Source: Chloroflexota bacterium
GTDB taxonomy: Bacteria; Chloroflexota; UBA6077; FW602-bin22; JACQUS01
DNA length: 9,293 nucleotides
Assembly (NCBI GenBank): GCA_016210125.1
Contig: JACQUS010000382.1
Coordinates: 1-9,293 of the forward strand
Direction: 5' to 3'
Shown here piece after piece: positions 1 through 6,480 of this stretch. Numbering within the stretch: position 1 is the first letter of the stretch; each line of letters begins with the position of its first letter. The notes beneath the pieces were generated by a model that was not told the origin of the DNA, made no database searches, and saw only the letters and a program-made list of their open reading frames with translations. The translations under genes and the position numbers were made by a program.

Positions 1-1
1 C

Positions 2-1141
2 CAGGCGAGCATCTCCGTGGGCACGCAGGGACTGGCCGTCGTCGGCATCTTCATCCAGCGCGACCTCGGACTCACGCGGGCGGAGCTGGGCATCTTCGTC
101 GCGCTGGCGCAAGCCAGCTCGTCCGTGGGCATGCTGGCCGGAGGCTGGTTGAGCGACCTGCTCGGCGTGCGCCGCACCACGGTGTTCGGCGTCGCGCTCA
201 TCGGTGGTGCGCTGCTCGCGCTCACCACTGCCGGCACATACGGCGCCATGCTGCCGCTCGTGCTCCTCAGCGGCGCTGGCAACGGTGTGGCCTACCCCGC
301 CATCTCGCTGGCGATCCTGCACTGGCTGCCGGTGCAGGCGCGCAGCACGGCAATGGGGTTTAAGCAGACCGGTGCGACGCTGGCCGGAGTCGTGCTCGCT
401 GCTGGTCTGCCACCCCTGGTCGAGGCGGTCGGCTGGCGAGCGGCCGCCCGCCTCACCGCGGTCGCCGTGCTGCTCGGGGCGCTCGTGTGGGGCACGGCCT
501 ACCGGAACGGGCCTAAGCGGTCGGTGCCCACGCACCGACTGTCGCTGCTGAGCGGCCTGCTGCTGCTGCGCCAGCCCGGCCTGCTGAGTATCAGTCTGTT
601 CAGTGCCGCGGCCGCCGCCGCGCAGTTTTGCCTGTTCAGCTACCTGATGCTCTTCCTGCACGAGAGCCGCGGCTTCTCGCTCGTGCTCGCCGGCCAGGTG
701 CTGGCGACGGCGCAGCTCGGCGGGCTGCTCGCGCGCATCGCCTGGGGCCTGGCCAGCGACCGGCTGCTGCGCGGCGCGCGCAAGCCGGTGCTCTGCGTGG
801 CCGGCGGTCTCGGCGCCCTGGCCCTGGCGGCCGTTGCCCTCCTGCCGCTCGAGGTGCCAGCGATCGCGTTCCTCGTGGCGGCCCTGCTCGGGCTGACGCT
901 CCTCGCCTGGCACGGGATGCAGCAGGTGGCCGTGGCCGAGCTTGCCGGCCCAGAGCGCGCGGCGCAGGCCATCAGCGTCTCAATGATGGTCCTGCAGCTT
1001 GGCGCCGTGATCGGGCCGCCGTTGGTCGGCCTGCTGGTGGACCGCACGAGCTCCTACGAGCTGGCCTGGCTGGTGCTCGCGGTGGTGGTCGCCGCGTCCA
1101 CCGGCGCGATGGCCCTGGCGTGGCGCGAGCGGGTGGCATGA
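2..1141 (+). CDS. MFS transporter, 5'-truncated by window edge
   Basis: Major facilitator superfamily permease of the inner membrane, expected to move a small solute by proton coupling; the substrate cannot be told. The frame is open from base 2, before the first GTG at 17, and the first visible residues already look like the inside of a first helix (Q-A-S-I-S-V-G-T-Q-G). The true start is therefore off the left edge. About 379 residues are visible against roughly 400 for the family. Long hydrophobic helices fill the protein. The MFS loop 2-3 signature GGWLSDLLGVRR lies at residues 42-53 counted from the GTG, and a second motif A-like loop (LARIAWGLASDRLLRGARK) starts the C-terminal half near residue 238. 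It ends 58 bases from the convergent nuclease gene. The fold is sure; the substrate is unknown. Confidence 0.88.
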   Translation, partial: QASISVGTQGLAVVGIFIQRDLGLTRAELGIFVALAQASSSVGMLAGGWLSDLLGVRRTTVFGVALIGGALLALTTAGTYGAMLPLVLLSGAGNGVAYPAISLAILHWLPVQARSTAMGFKQTGATLAGVVLAAGLPPLVEAVGWRAAARLTAVAVLLGALVWGTAYRNGPKRSVPTHRLSLLSGLLLLRQPGLLSISLFSAAAAAAQFCLFSYLMLFLHESRGFSLVLAGQVLATAQLGGLLARIAWGLASDRLLRGARKPVLCVAGGLGALALAAVALLPLEVPAIAFLVAALLGLTLLAWHGMQQVAVAELAGPERAAQAISVSMMVLQLGAVIGPPLVGLLVDRTSSYELAWLVLAVVVAASTGAMALAWRERVA

Positions 1142-1199
1142 TCGGACGATGGCCTTCTGCACCGCTCGCCGAAGGTGGCGGCCGGGGTACGGTGGCCCG

Positions 1200-1982
1200 C
1201 TAGACCTTAATGTTGCGAAGGTAATCCTTAAACCGGAAAAGCGGCGGTTCAACCTGAAAAAGAAATCGACTGATGAGCGCGTAGAACAGCAAGAGCGCGC
1301 GAGGCGATTCTACAGCGACCAGACTTGACGTGTCGTCAGGCAAGGCATCTATCGTGCCGTCCGATAGTCGATTGCATATGACCCCTTTATCGAGAACGCA
1401 TACGCAATCGATCCTGCAATGCGGCGGAAGCGACTGCGCAATGTGCACTTCGGCCACGCGGCGGAGCAATTCGGCGATGCCGATTGAGCCGAACGCGAAA
1501 ATGAAGTAATTTACAGGCCACACCTCATACTCCTGCCCGTAAAGTGTGGGCACGCGCACGAAAGGGCCCGGTGGCTTGAAATAGGCGGTCTTGCGTAGCT
1601 TGCGGACGCTCCGCATGTTGGTGAACGCCCGGCCGAGCTGTTTTGCATCGAGATGGGACTTCACTTCGATCACCGCGTACACGCCCTCGATCGGGACTAC
1701 GCGCGTATCGCCACTGCGGTAGAAAATAGGTGTGCGAGCAGCGTCGGAAATAATGATGTCGAGCTGTCGCGATAGATTTCCGTCCGCGTCGACGACTTGG
1801 CCCGTGGACACGTCCAGCGACTGGGGGAGGTAATCTCTGATGAACTGGCTCACTATTTTCTCGCGATTCGCGCCCTTTAGGCCAGCGTGGCCGATCGCTT
1901 CTGCGGTATGGTTGAAGTCCGCCCGCATCTTATTTGCAACTTCGTCGAATAATCGGTCTAGTTTCATTGTAGGCGATTCCAC
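1200..1982 (-). CDS. DUF6602-type putative PD-(D/E)XK nuclease
   Basis: A 260-residue soluble protein that I recognise as DUF6602-like, a family with a restriction-endonuclease-type core. From the GTG start, visible core residues are E41 in the GxxRE segment, D75 in SRQLDIIISD, and E106-V-K108 in YAVIEVKSHLD. Order and spacing fit PD-(D/E)XK. The C-terminal half (about 125-260) has hydrophobic strands but no motif I can name. DNA or RNA cleavage is inferred. The GTG at 1982 is preferred: GAGGAG (1993-1998) lies 10 bases upstream and overlaps the last codons of recX, so translation is probably coupled. An ATG at 1967 is the alternative. G+C is low: I counted 26/60 and 34/60 in two lines, against 49/60 in a recX line. 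This points to horizontal acquisition. It is last in the recA-recX cluster and convergent with the MFS gene. Confidence 0.8.
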   Translation of the reverse strand: MESPTMKLDRLFDEVANKMRADFNHTAEAIGHAGLKGANREKIVSQFIRDYLPQSLDVSTGQVVDADGNLSRQLDIIISDAARTPIFYRSGDTRVVPIEGVYAVIEVKSHLDAKQLGRAFTNMRSVRKLRKTAYFKPPGPFVRVPTLYGQEYEVWPVNYFIFAFGSIGIAELLRRVAEVHIAQSLPPHCRIDCVCVLDKGVICNRLSDGTIDALPDDTSSLVAVESPRALLLFYALISRFLFQVEPPLFRFKDYLRNIKV

Positions 1983-1989
1983 GGCGCTA

Positions 1990-2658
1990 TCACTCCTCGG
2001 GCGAGCCTTCCGCTACTGCGTCCGGCGCGCCGCCCAGCTCGGCCCACAGGCGATTCACGGCCGCGCGCGCGGCGCCGTAGCCGAACCCGCGCCGCAGCAG
2101 GTGGCCCTCCACCTTGGCGCGGAAGCGCGCGTAGTCGTCGCGCGGCAGGCCGCGGGCCTTGCGCTGCGCGGCAGCGTAGGCCGCCTCCTCGTCGGCGGGC
2201 GTCTCGGCCAGCGCCGCGTCGATGGCCGCGCGGGCGACGCCGCGCTGGCGCAGCTCGGCGGCCACGGCGCGCCGGCCGCGCGGGCTGAAGCTGGCGCGCT
2301 GCGTCGCCCAGTAGGCCGCGAAGGCCGCGTCGTCGGCCAGCCCGCGGGCGCGCAGGCGCTCGAGCACGGCGTCGGCCGTGCGCTCGTCGGCGCCGACGCG
2401 GCGGGCGAGGTACTGGCGCAGCTCGTGCTCGGAGCGCGGGCGGTAGGCCAGGAAGCGTAGCGCGCGGTCGAGGACGCGCTGGAAGCCCTCGCGCTCGTCG
2501 AGCCGGGCCAGGTCGGCCGGGGTCAGCTCGCGGCCGGGCAGCAGGCGCAGCTCGGCGGCCACCTGCGCGCTCACGACGCCGGCCGCCTCGCCGTCGAGGT
2601 ACAGGCGCAGGCGGTCGCCGCGCCCGGGGACCGGATCGAGCGCCGTCACGCGCGGCAC
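1990..2658 (-). CDS. recX: Regulatory protein RecX
   Basis: RecX binds RecA and its filaments in the cytoplasm and limits or modulates recombinase and co-protease activity. The 222-residue protein is somewhat longer than typical RecX (about 150-210) because of an N-terminal extension of about 60 residues (PVPGRGDRLRLYLDGEAAG). The helical repeats of the family follow: RALRFLAYRPRSEHELRQYL near residues 66-85, the YWATQRASFSPRGRRAVAAE segment in the middle, and a last one around FRAKVEGHLLRRGFGYGAAR. Arginine and alanine are very abundant. The start is GTG, 9 bases after the recA stop. Its likely ribosome site, GAGGAG, lies in the last recA codons and so gives translational coupling. Position directly behind recA is the classic arrangement and supports the name. 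Confidence 0.93.
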   Translation of the reverse strand: MPRVTALDPVPGRGDRLRLYLDGEAAGVVSAQVAAELRLLPGRELTPADLARLDEREGFQRVLDRALRFLAYRPRSEHELRQYLARRVGADERTADAVLERLRARGLADDAAFAAYWATQRASFSPRGRRAVAAELRQRGVARAAIDAALAETPADEEAAYAAAQRKARGLPRDDYARFRAKVEGHLLRRGFGYGAARAAVNRLWAELGGAPDAVAEGSPEE

Positions 2659-2667
2659 GGCGGTCCG

Positions 2668-3705
2668 CTACTCCTCTTCGGCACCAATCGCGGCCAGCGG
2701 CGCGCTGCGGAAGCTCGTGACGTTGTCGCGGATCTGCTCCTGGATCTGCAGGGCGACCTCCGCGTTCTGCTTCAGGAACTCGCGCGCGTTCTCGCGTCCC
2801 TGGCCCAGGCGCACCTCGCCGAAGCTGAAGAAGGCCCCGCTCTTGCGCACGATGCTAGCCTCCAGCCCGACGTCGAGCAGGTTGCCCTCCTTGGAGATGC
2901 CCTCGCGGTAGAGAATGTCGAACTCGGCCACGCGGAAGGGCGGCGCGACCTTGTTCTTCACGACCTTGACCTGCACGCGATTGCCGATGCGCTCACTGCC
3001 CAGCTTGATCGTGTCGATGCGCCGGAGGTCCAGCCGCACCGAGGCGTAGAACTTGAGCGCGCGGCCGCCGGGCGTCGTCTCGGGGTTGCCGTAGACGATG
3101 CCGACCTTCTCACGGAGCTGGTTGGTGAAGATCAGCGCCGTGCGCGACTTGCTCACCACGCCGGTCAGCTTGCGCAGCGCCTGCGACATCAGGCGCGCCT
3201 GGAGGCCAACGTGCGCGTCGCCCATGTCGCCCTCGAGCTCGGCGCGCGGCAGCAGCGCCGCCACCGAGTCGATGGCCACCACGTCGACGGCATTCGAGCG
3301 CACCAGGGCCTCGGCGATCTCCAGCGCCTGCTCGCCGGTGTCGGGCTGCGAGATGTACAGCTCGGCGACCTTGACGCCGGTCCGTGCCGCGTAGTCCGGG
3401 TCGAGCGCATGCTCGGCGTCGACGATCGCCGCCACGCCGCCTAGGCGCTGCGCTTCGGCGATGATGTGCTGGACGAGCGTCGTCTTGCCGGACGCCTCGG
3501 GCCCGAAGATCTCGGTGATGCGCCCGCGCGGGATGCCGCCGATGCCGATGGCGAGATCGAGGGCGATGGCCCCGGTGGGGATGGCATCGACCTGCATGCG
3601 GGCGCTGGACTCGCCCAGCTTCATGATCGAGCCCTTGCCGAAGGCCTTGTCGATCTGGGCGATCGCCGCTTCCAGCGCGTGGAGCTTGTCGCTGCTTATC
3701 TGCAT
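2668..3705 (-). CDS. recA: Recombinase RecA
   Basis: Bacterial recombinase: it forms ATP-dependent filaments on single-stranded DNA, pairs homologous strands, and stimulates LexA self-cleavage. With ATG at 3705 it has 345 residues, normal for the family. Walker A is GPEASGKT at 68-75, the catalytic glutamate E98 lies in VDAEHALDP, the Walker B aspartate D146 in VDVVAIDSVAALLP, and the DNA-binding L2 region with TNQLREKVG runs from residue 194 to about 214, followed by GGRALKFYASVRLD. The C-terminal tail is short and acidic (GAEEE). The frame extends to a GTG at 3738, but those 11 residues (MCSARGEDWGT) are not RecA-like. ATG 3705 is preceded by a purine-rich GAGGACTGGGGGACG stretch. A candidate SOS-type promoter lies about 340 bases upstream. 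No inactivating change is seen. Confidence 0.98.
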   Translation of the reverse strand: MQISSDKLHALEAAIAQIDKAFGKGSIMKLGESSARMQVDAIPTGAIALDLAIGIGGIPRGRITEIFGPEASGKTTLVQHIIAEAQRLGGVAAIVDAEHALDPDYAARTGVKVAELYISQPDTGEQALEIAEALVRSNAVDVVAIDSVAALLPRAELEGDMGDAHVGLQARLMSQALRKLTGVVSKSRTALIFTNQLREKVGIVYGNPETTPGGRALKFYASVRLDLRRIDTIKLGSERIGNRVQVKVVKNKVAPPFRVAEFDILYREGISKEGNLLDVGLEASIVRKSGAFFSFGEVRLGQGRENAREFLKQNAEVALQIQEQIRDNVTSFRSAPLAAIGAEEE

Positions 3706-4049
3706 CGTCCCCCAGTCCTCTCCGCGTGCGCTACACACAAGGCGCTACGGCCGCATCCGCACATCGCCCGTGCCGTCGGGTTGTCTCACTCCGCCCCTGA
3801 GTCGGGCACCGCAGGGGCCGAGGCCCCCTCTGGACGCCCCGCCCGCCCTGCTCCCCCTCTCCGAGTCGGAGAGGGGGCCGGGGGTGAGGTCCATGCCCCG
3901 CTAGGCAGCGGCTTTTCACTCATCGCTCGCGTCCCGCAGGGACATCGCAAGCTCCCCAGCAATGGGGTAGACGATACCAGCCACATCATAGCAACTGCCG
4001 CAGACACCTGGGAGATAGAAAAGCGGCAACGTGCGCGCGCGGCGGTCCA
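3706..4049 (-). promoter_or_regulatory. Long structured recA leader
   Basis: This stretch of about 340 bases between the recA promoter and ATG holds no convincing gene. It contains several perfect inverted repeats that would fold in the transcript: arms of 5 at 3954-3967 (CCCCA/TGGGG, loop of 4), arms of 5 at 3931-3943 (GTCCC/GGGAC), arms of 12 at 3853-3877, and arms of 7 at 3793-3818 (GCCCCTG/CAGGGGC, loop of 12). A further pair at 3814-3827 (GGGGCC/GGCCCC) shares bases with the last one, so the two folds exclude each other. None is followed by a T run on the minus strand, so an intrinsic terminator is not supported. A regulatory role is inference only. Confidence 0.4.
3853..3877. repeat. 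Dispersed-type palindrome, 12-bp arms
   Basis: A perfect inverted repeat: CCCCCTCTCCGA, one base, then TCGGAGAGGGGG. It is followed by CCGGGGGTGAGG. From memory, this pattern (a CCCCTCTCC arm, its complement, then GGCCGGGGGTGAGG) recurs between genes in GC-rich genomes such as Chloroflexota, probably as a non-autonomous dispersed element. Only one clear copy is in this window. It lies inside the recA leader. Confidence 0.65.
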
Positions 4050-4078
4050 ACTATAGCACGGACGTTCTATGACGGCAA
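4050..4078 (-). promoter_or_regulatory. Candidate recA promoter with SOS-like operator
   Basis: On the minus strand TTGCCG (4078-4073) and TATAGT (4055-4050) are separated by exactly 17 bases, a good sigma-70-type promoter reading towards recA. The spacer contains GAACGTCCGTGC (4067-4056), which matches the Gram-positive/Dehalococcoides-type LexA box GAAC-N4-GTTC at 7 of 8 fixed positions. It is the core of an 18-base near-palindrome (4053-4070) whose 9-base arms agree at 7 positions. A repressor bound there would cover the promoter. The -35 lies inside the 3' end of the GNAT gene. Confidence 0.6.
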
Positions 4079-4612
4079 CGTGCCCTCGGCGGCGTAGCCG
4101 TTGTGGCGGTGGAAGGCCGCGCGCGAGATGCTCATGTCGAGGTAGCGCTGGCCGTCGAAGCCCCAGTGGGTGCTCGTCTCGGAGAAGCCGACCTTCGTGT
4201 AGCAGCGGCGCGCGCGGTGGTTGCGCTCGGCCACGTCGAGATCGACCCGCGCCAGGTCGAGCGTCTCGAAGGCGTAGCGCAGGAGCGTACGGATAGCGTC
4301 AGTGCCGAGCCCCTGGTTGACGTGCAGCGGGCTCAGGCGGATGCCGAGCGTGGCGCGCCGCTGCCGCCAGTCGATGTCCCGCAGCCCGAGGAATCCGGCC
4401 AGCTCGCCGTCGCGCGTCGTGACCGCCAGGCGCACGCGCTCGGTGTCGCTCAGCTCGTGGCGGAACCAGGCGTCGCGCTCGCTCGGCGTGCGCAGCGCGA
4501 CGTTGGCCCACTGGAGCTCGGGCTCGGCGAAGCGCGGCCAGGTCGCCGCGTCCTCGGCGTCCTCGCGCCGGACGTCGCGCAGGACGACGTGCTCACCGAC
4601 GATGGTCGGCAC
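4067..4612 (-). CDS. GNAT family N-acetyltransferase (RimJ/RimL-like)
   Basis: A 181-residue cytosolic acetyltransferase that would use acetyl-CoA to acetylate an amino group; the acceptor is unknown. It begins with the usual V-x-L-R-x-x-x-x-x-D pattern (VVLRDVRREDAEDA, residues 9-22). The substrate-side strand LAGFLGLRDIDWRQRRATLG runs over 71-90. The acetyl-CoA loop is HVNQGLGTDA at 97-106, and the motif B segment, with N131, Y138 and GF at 142-143, closes the fold. This is the RimJ/RimL-type layout rather than that of the aminoglycoside enzymes. The GTG start at 4612 has AGGAGG (4619-4624) six bases upstream. It begins 18 bases after the C39-like gene on the same strand, so the two are probably co-transcribed. 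Its last codons overlap the recA promoter. Confidence 0.9.
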   Translation of the reverse strand: MPTIVGEHVVLRDVRREDAEDAATWPRFAEPELQWANVALRTPSERDAWFRHELSDTERVRLAVTTRDGELAGFLGLRDIDWRQRRATLGIRLSPLHVNQGLGTDAIRTLLRYAFETLDLARVDLDVAERNHRARRCYTKVGFSETSTHWGFDGQRYLDMSISRAAFHRHNGYAAEGTLPS

Positions 4613-4630
4613 GGCCCTCCTCCTACTCCG

Positions 4631-5338
4631 TCACGACGAGACGTCGTCGGACGGCGCGCTCGCCGGGCCGCCGACGAGCAGCGCGTAGCCCTGGAAGGAG
4701 TACCAAGCGTACAAGAAGCGCTCGCGCGGATAGGCGCGGATGCCGCCGTGGCGGCGACTCGACGGGTCGTTGACCCAGACCCGGTCGCCCTCGACGCCGC
4801 TCACCACCACGTAGTGCGCACCGGGACCGAGGCGCAACCAGTCGGCCGGGTCCTCCTCCGTGTGCGCGCCGTCGTGCTCGTAGAGCGCCTTGACGTCCAG
4901 CGAGCAGACCACCGGGTGCCCGGCGGCGACGTTGCGCGCGAGGTCATCGATGGTCGGGACGCGCACCTCGATCTCGCCGCCCACCTCGAGGAAGCGCAGC
5001 AGCCCGCGAAGGTAGATACGCTCCTTCTGGCGCTCCGGCGGCACGCGCTCCAAGCGCGCGGTCAGGTCATCGCGGATGGCCGCCGGGTCCATGGCGGCGT
5101 ACTGCACCGGCAGGCGCGTCGTATCACGGGTGATGAGCCGCGCGCCGAAGGAACTCAGGCGCAGATGGTAGCCCAGCTCCTGCGCGTAGACGCCCGTGGG
5201 CATCATCTGGAGGGCGGCGCTGATCTCGTGGATCTCGCGGACGCGCCCATAGTACTCGTAGATCATCTTGAGGCACCACAGGCCACAGCTCCGCGTGCCG
5301 CGGCCCTGGCGGTAGATCGGTATCGTGAGGATGGGCAC
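4631..5338 (-). CDS. C39-like papain-fold cysteine peptidase
   Basis: A 235-residue protein of the peptidase C39-like group (papain fold). From GTG 5338 the likely oxyanion glutamine is Q11 (IPIYRQ), the nucleophile C18 (GTRSCGLWCLKMIYEYYG), the histidine H175 (GAHYVVVSGVEGDRVWV) and the aspartate D191 (VNDPSS): a complete triad in the right order. There is no signal peptide, membrane segment or ABC transporter domain, so it is not a bacteriocin exporter. A cytosolic peptidase or amidotransferase-like role is possible, and the substrate is unknown. The frame is open to 5893, but upstream residues are arginine/proline-rich and overlap the divergent cyclase. GGGAG (5346-5350) seven bases before GTG 5338, and a promoter further upstream, support this start. 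ATG 5488 is the alternative. It is probably co-transcribed with the GNAT gene. Confidence 0.82.
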   Translation of the reverse strand: MPILTIPIYRQGRGTRSCGLWCLKMIYEYYGRVREIHEISAALQMMPTGVYAQELGYHLRLSSFGARLITRDTTRLPVQYAAMDPAAIRDDLTARLERVPPERQKERIYLRGLLRFLEVGGEIEVRVPTIDDLARNVAAGHPVVCSLDVKALYEHDGAHTEEDPADWLRLGPGAHYVVVSGVEGDRVWVNDPSSRRHGGIRAYPRERFLYAWYSFQGYALLVGGPASAPSDDVSS

Positions 5339-5412
5339 CCCGCTGCTCCCGCGTCGCCGGCGCGGCGCCGGCGTAGGCCGGCCGTGCGGGGCCGGCAGCG
5401 CTTCTGTGGCCC

Positions 5413-5442
5413 TTGATACCGAATCAACGCGTACACTGTCAA
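5413..5442 (-). promoter_or_regulatory. Candidate promoter of the C39-like/GNAT operon
   Basis: Reading leftward, a perfect TTGACA (5442-5437) is followed after 18 bases by TATCAA (5418-5413, four of six to TATAAT). The predicted transcript would begin near 5405. That excludes the ATG at 5488 as start and fits the GTG at 5338. On the DNA the two ends form an imperfect inverted pair (CTTGATA at 5412 and TGTCAAG at 5437), which could also be an operator. Confidence 0.5.
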
Positions 5443-5462
5443 GCCAGCGCCGGCCCAGCGCC

Positions 5463-5491
5463 TTGACGTGCGGAGCAGCCGAGAGCATACT
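5463..5491 (+). promoter_or_regulatory. Candidate promoter of the soluble cyclase gene
   Basis: TTGACG (5463-5468), a 17-base spacer and CATACT (5486-5491, four of six to TATAAT) read rightward. They predict a 5' leader of about 58 bases before the GTG at 5556. This promoter and the leftward one above are back to back, with 20 bases between their -35 boxes, which explains the divergent gene pair. Confidence 0.5.
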
Positions 5492-5555
5492 CGTTCCGAT
5501 GCCTGCGTCCGCGGCGTGGCCAGCGCCGCCCGCGCCGGGGTGAGAGGGGGCGTTC

Positions 5556-6371
5556 GTGGCCGAGCAGCCAACGGCTGAGGAGCAGTGGCGCGCGCTGTTG
5601 ACCGGCCAGCACCCCGCGCTGCGGCGCGGCCGGCGGGTCAACAAGCTGCTGCCCTCAAACCCGCGCTGCAGGTTCTGCAACGCCCCGTTCAGCGGCTTCG
5701 GCGGCGTGGTCATGCGCGCGTTCCAGCGCAAGTCGCGCTCGCGCGGCAACCCCAACTTCTGCAACATGTGCGACCAGTTCGCGCGCACCTGCCCCGGCGG
5801 TGCGGAGATCGAGCTCACGCTCCTCTTCGCTGACGTGCGCGGCTCGACCGCGCTGGCCGAGCGGATGAGCCCCTCGGCGTTTAGCCGCCTCATGAGCCGC
5901 TTCTACGGTGTGGCGACTGAGGTGCTCGTGCGCTCCGACGCGTACGTCGACAAGATCGTTGGCGACGAGGTGGTAGCCCAATACTTCCCGGGCTTCGCCG
6001 GGCCGGACCACGCGCACCTAGCCGTGCACGCGGCGCAGGAGCTGCTGGTGGCCACCGGGCACGCCCGGCCCGAGGGGCCGTGGCTGCCCGTCGGTGCCGG
6101 CGTCCACCTGGGCACGGCCTATGTCGGCGTCGTGGCGTCCAAGGACGTCATCGAGATCACCGCGCTCGGCGACGCAGTGAACACGGCGGCGCGCCTGGCC
6201 TCGCAGGCCGGCCCGGGCGAGGTCCTCGTCAGCGAGGCGGCCTGCGCCGCGGCGGCGCTCGCGGGCGAGGGCCTGGAGCACCGCCGCCTGGCGCTCAAGG
6301 GCCGCAGCGAGCCGGTCGACGTGCGCGTGCTGCGCGTCGGGGTCGGCGCGGCCGGCACTGCGCCGGCCTGA
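5556..6371 (+). CDS. Soluble class III nucleotidyl cyclase, Cys-cluster N-terminus
   Basis: A 271-residue cytosolic class III adenylate/guanylate cyclase that makes cAMP or cGMP from ATP or GTP. Residues 1-80 carry a cysteine set (C38-R-F-C41, C69-N-M-C72, C79) that could bind zinc or an Fe-S cluster. The catalytic domain begins near 85: first metal aspartate D93 (LLFADVRGST), K133 and second metal aspartate D137 (VDKIVGDEV), T202 at the other substrate-selecting position, and transition-state N209 and R213 (LGDAVNTAARL). The Lys/Thr pair matches adenylate cyclases of the CyaB1 type, so cAMP is favoured but not shown. No membrane helix is seen. GTG 5556 has AGGGGG (5545-5550) five bases upstream. 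The domain probably dimerises. I recall similar cysteine-headed cyclases in Actinobacteria and Chloroflexota. A terminator follows. Confidence 0.93.
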   Translation: MAEQPTAEEQWRALLTGQHPALRRGRRVNKLLPSNPRCRFCNAPFSGFGGVVMRAFQRKSRSRGNPNFCNMCDQFARTCPGGAEIELTLLFADVRGSTALAERMSPSAFSRLMSRFYGVATEVLVRSDAYVDKIVGDEVVAQYFPGFAGPDHAHLAVHAAQELLVATGHARPEGPWLPVGAGVHLGTAYVGVVASKDVIEITALGDAVNTAARLASQAGPGEVLVSEAACAAAALAGEGLEHRRLALKGRSEPVDVRVLRVGVGAAGTAPA

Positions 6372-6386
6372 GCACCTGTGCCGACG

Positions 6387-6411
6387 GCCGAGGGGGGTGC
6401 CTCGGCTTTCT
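6387..6411 (+). terminator. Intrinsic terminator after the soluble cyclase
   Basis: GCCGAGG (6387-6393), a six-base loop and CCTCGGC (6400-6406) form a perfect 7-bp GC-rich stem. It is followed directly by TTTCT. It lies 15 bases after the cyclase stop codon, as expected for Rho-independent termination, although the T run is short. Confidence 0.6.
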
Positions 6412-6480
6412 GGGCGAATTGTTGCGCATTCCTAATACGCATTCCCGTTGGCGAAAGCATCATCAGTGACGGACGCCAGA

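Noticed and set aside
1142..1199. Possible bidirectional terminator between the MFS and nuclease genes
   Set aside because: Only weak 5-base arms (CCTTC/GAAGG) with a long loop and no T run on either side.
3706..3738. Eleven-residue extension of RecA from GTG 3738
   Set aside because: The residues are not RecA-like, and the ATG at 3705 gives the normal N-terminus and length.
3786..4056. Short frames on both strands in the recA leader
   Set aside because: They run straight through the palindromes and have Pro/Gly/Arg-rich translations without domains. A leader peptide was considered, but no good ribosome site was seen.
4024..4083. Direct repeat CGGCAACGTGC at 4024-4034 and 4073-4083
   Set aside because: Two 11-base copies 49 bases apart, one inside the GNAT gene. 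The second TTGCCG has no matching -10 box, and no element lies between the copies, so it is likely chance or a small local duplication.
4103..5416. 437-residue plus-strand frame opposite the GNAT and C39-like genes
   Set aside because: It is a high-GC shadow: an Arg/Val/Ala-rich translation with no domain, lying antisense to two genes with clear motifs.
5339..5893. N-terminal extension of the C39-like frame up to 5893 (420 residues)
   Set aside because: It overlaps the start of the divergent cyclase gene, is low in complexity (Arg, Pro, Ser), and lies upstream of a TTGACA promoter for the same gene. GTG 5338 has a ribosome site and starts at the domain.
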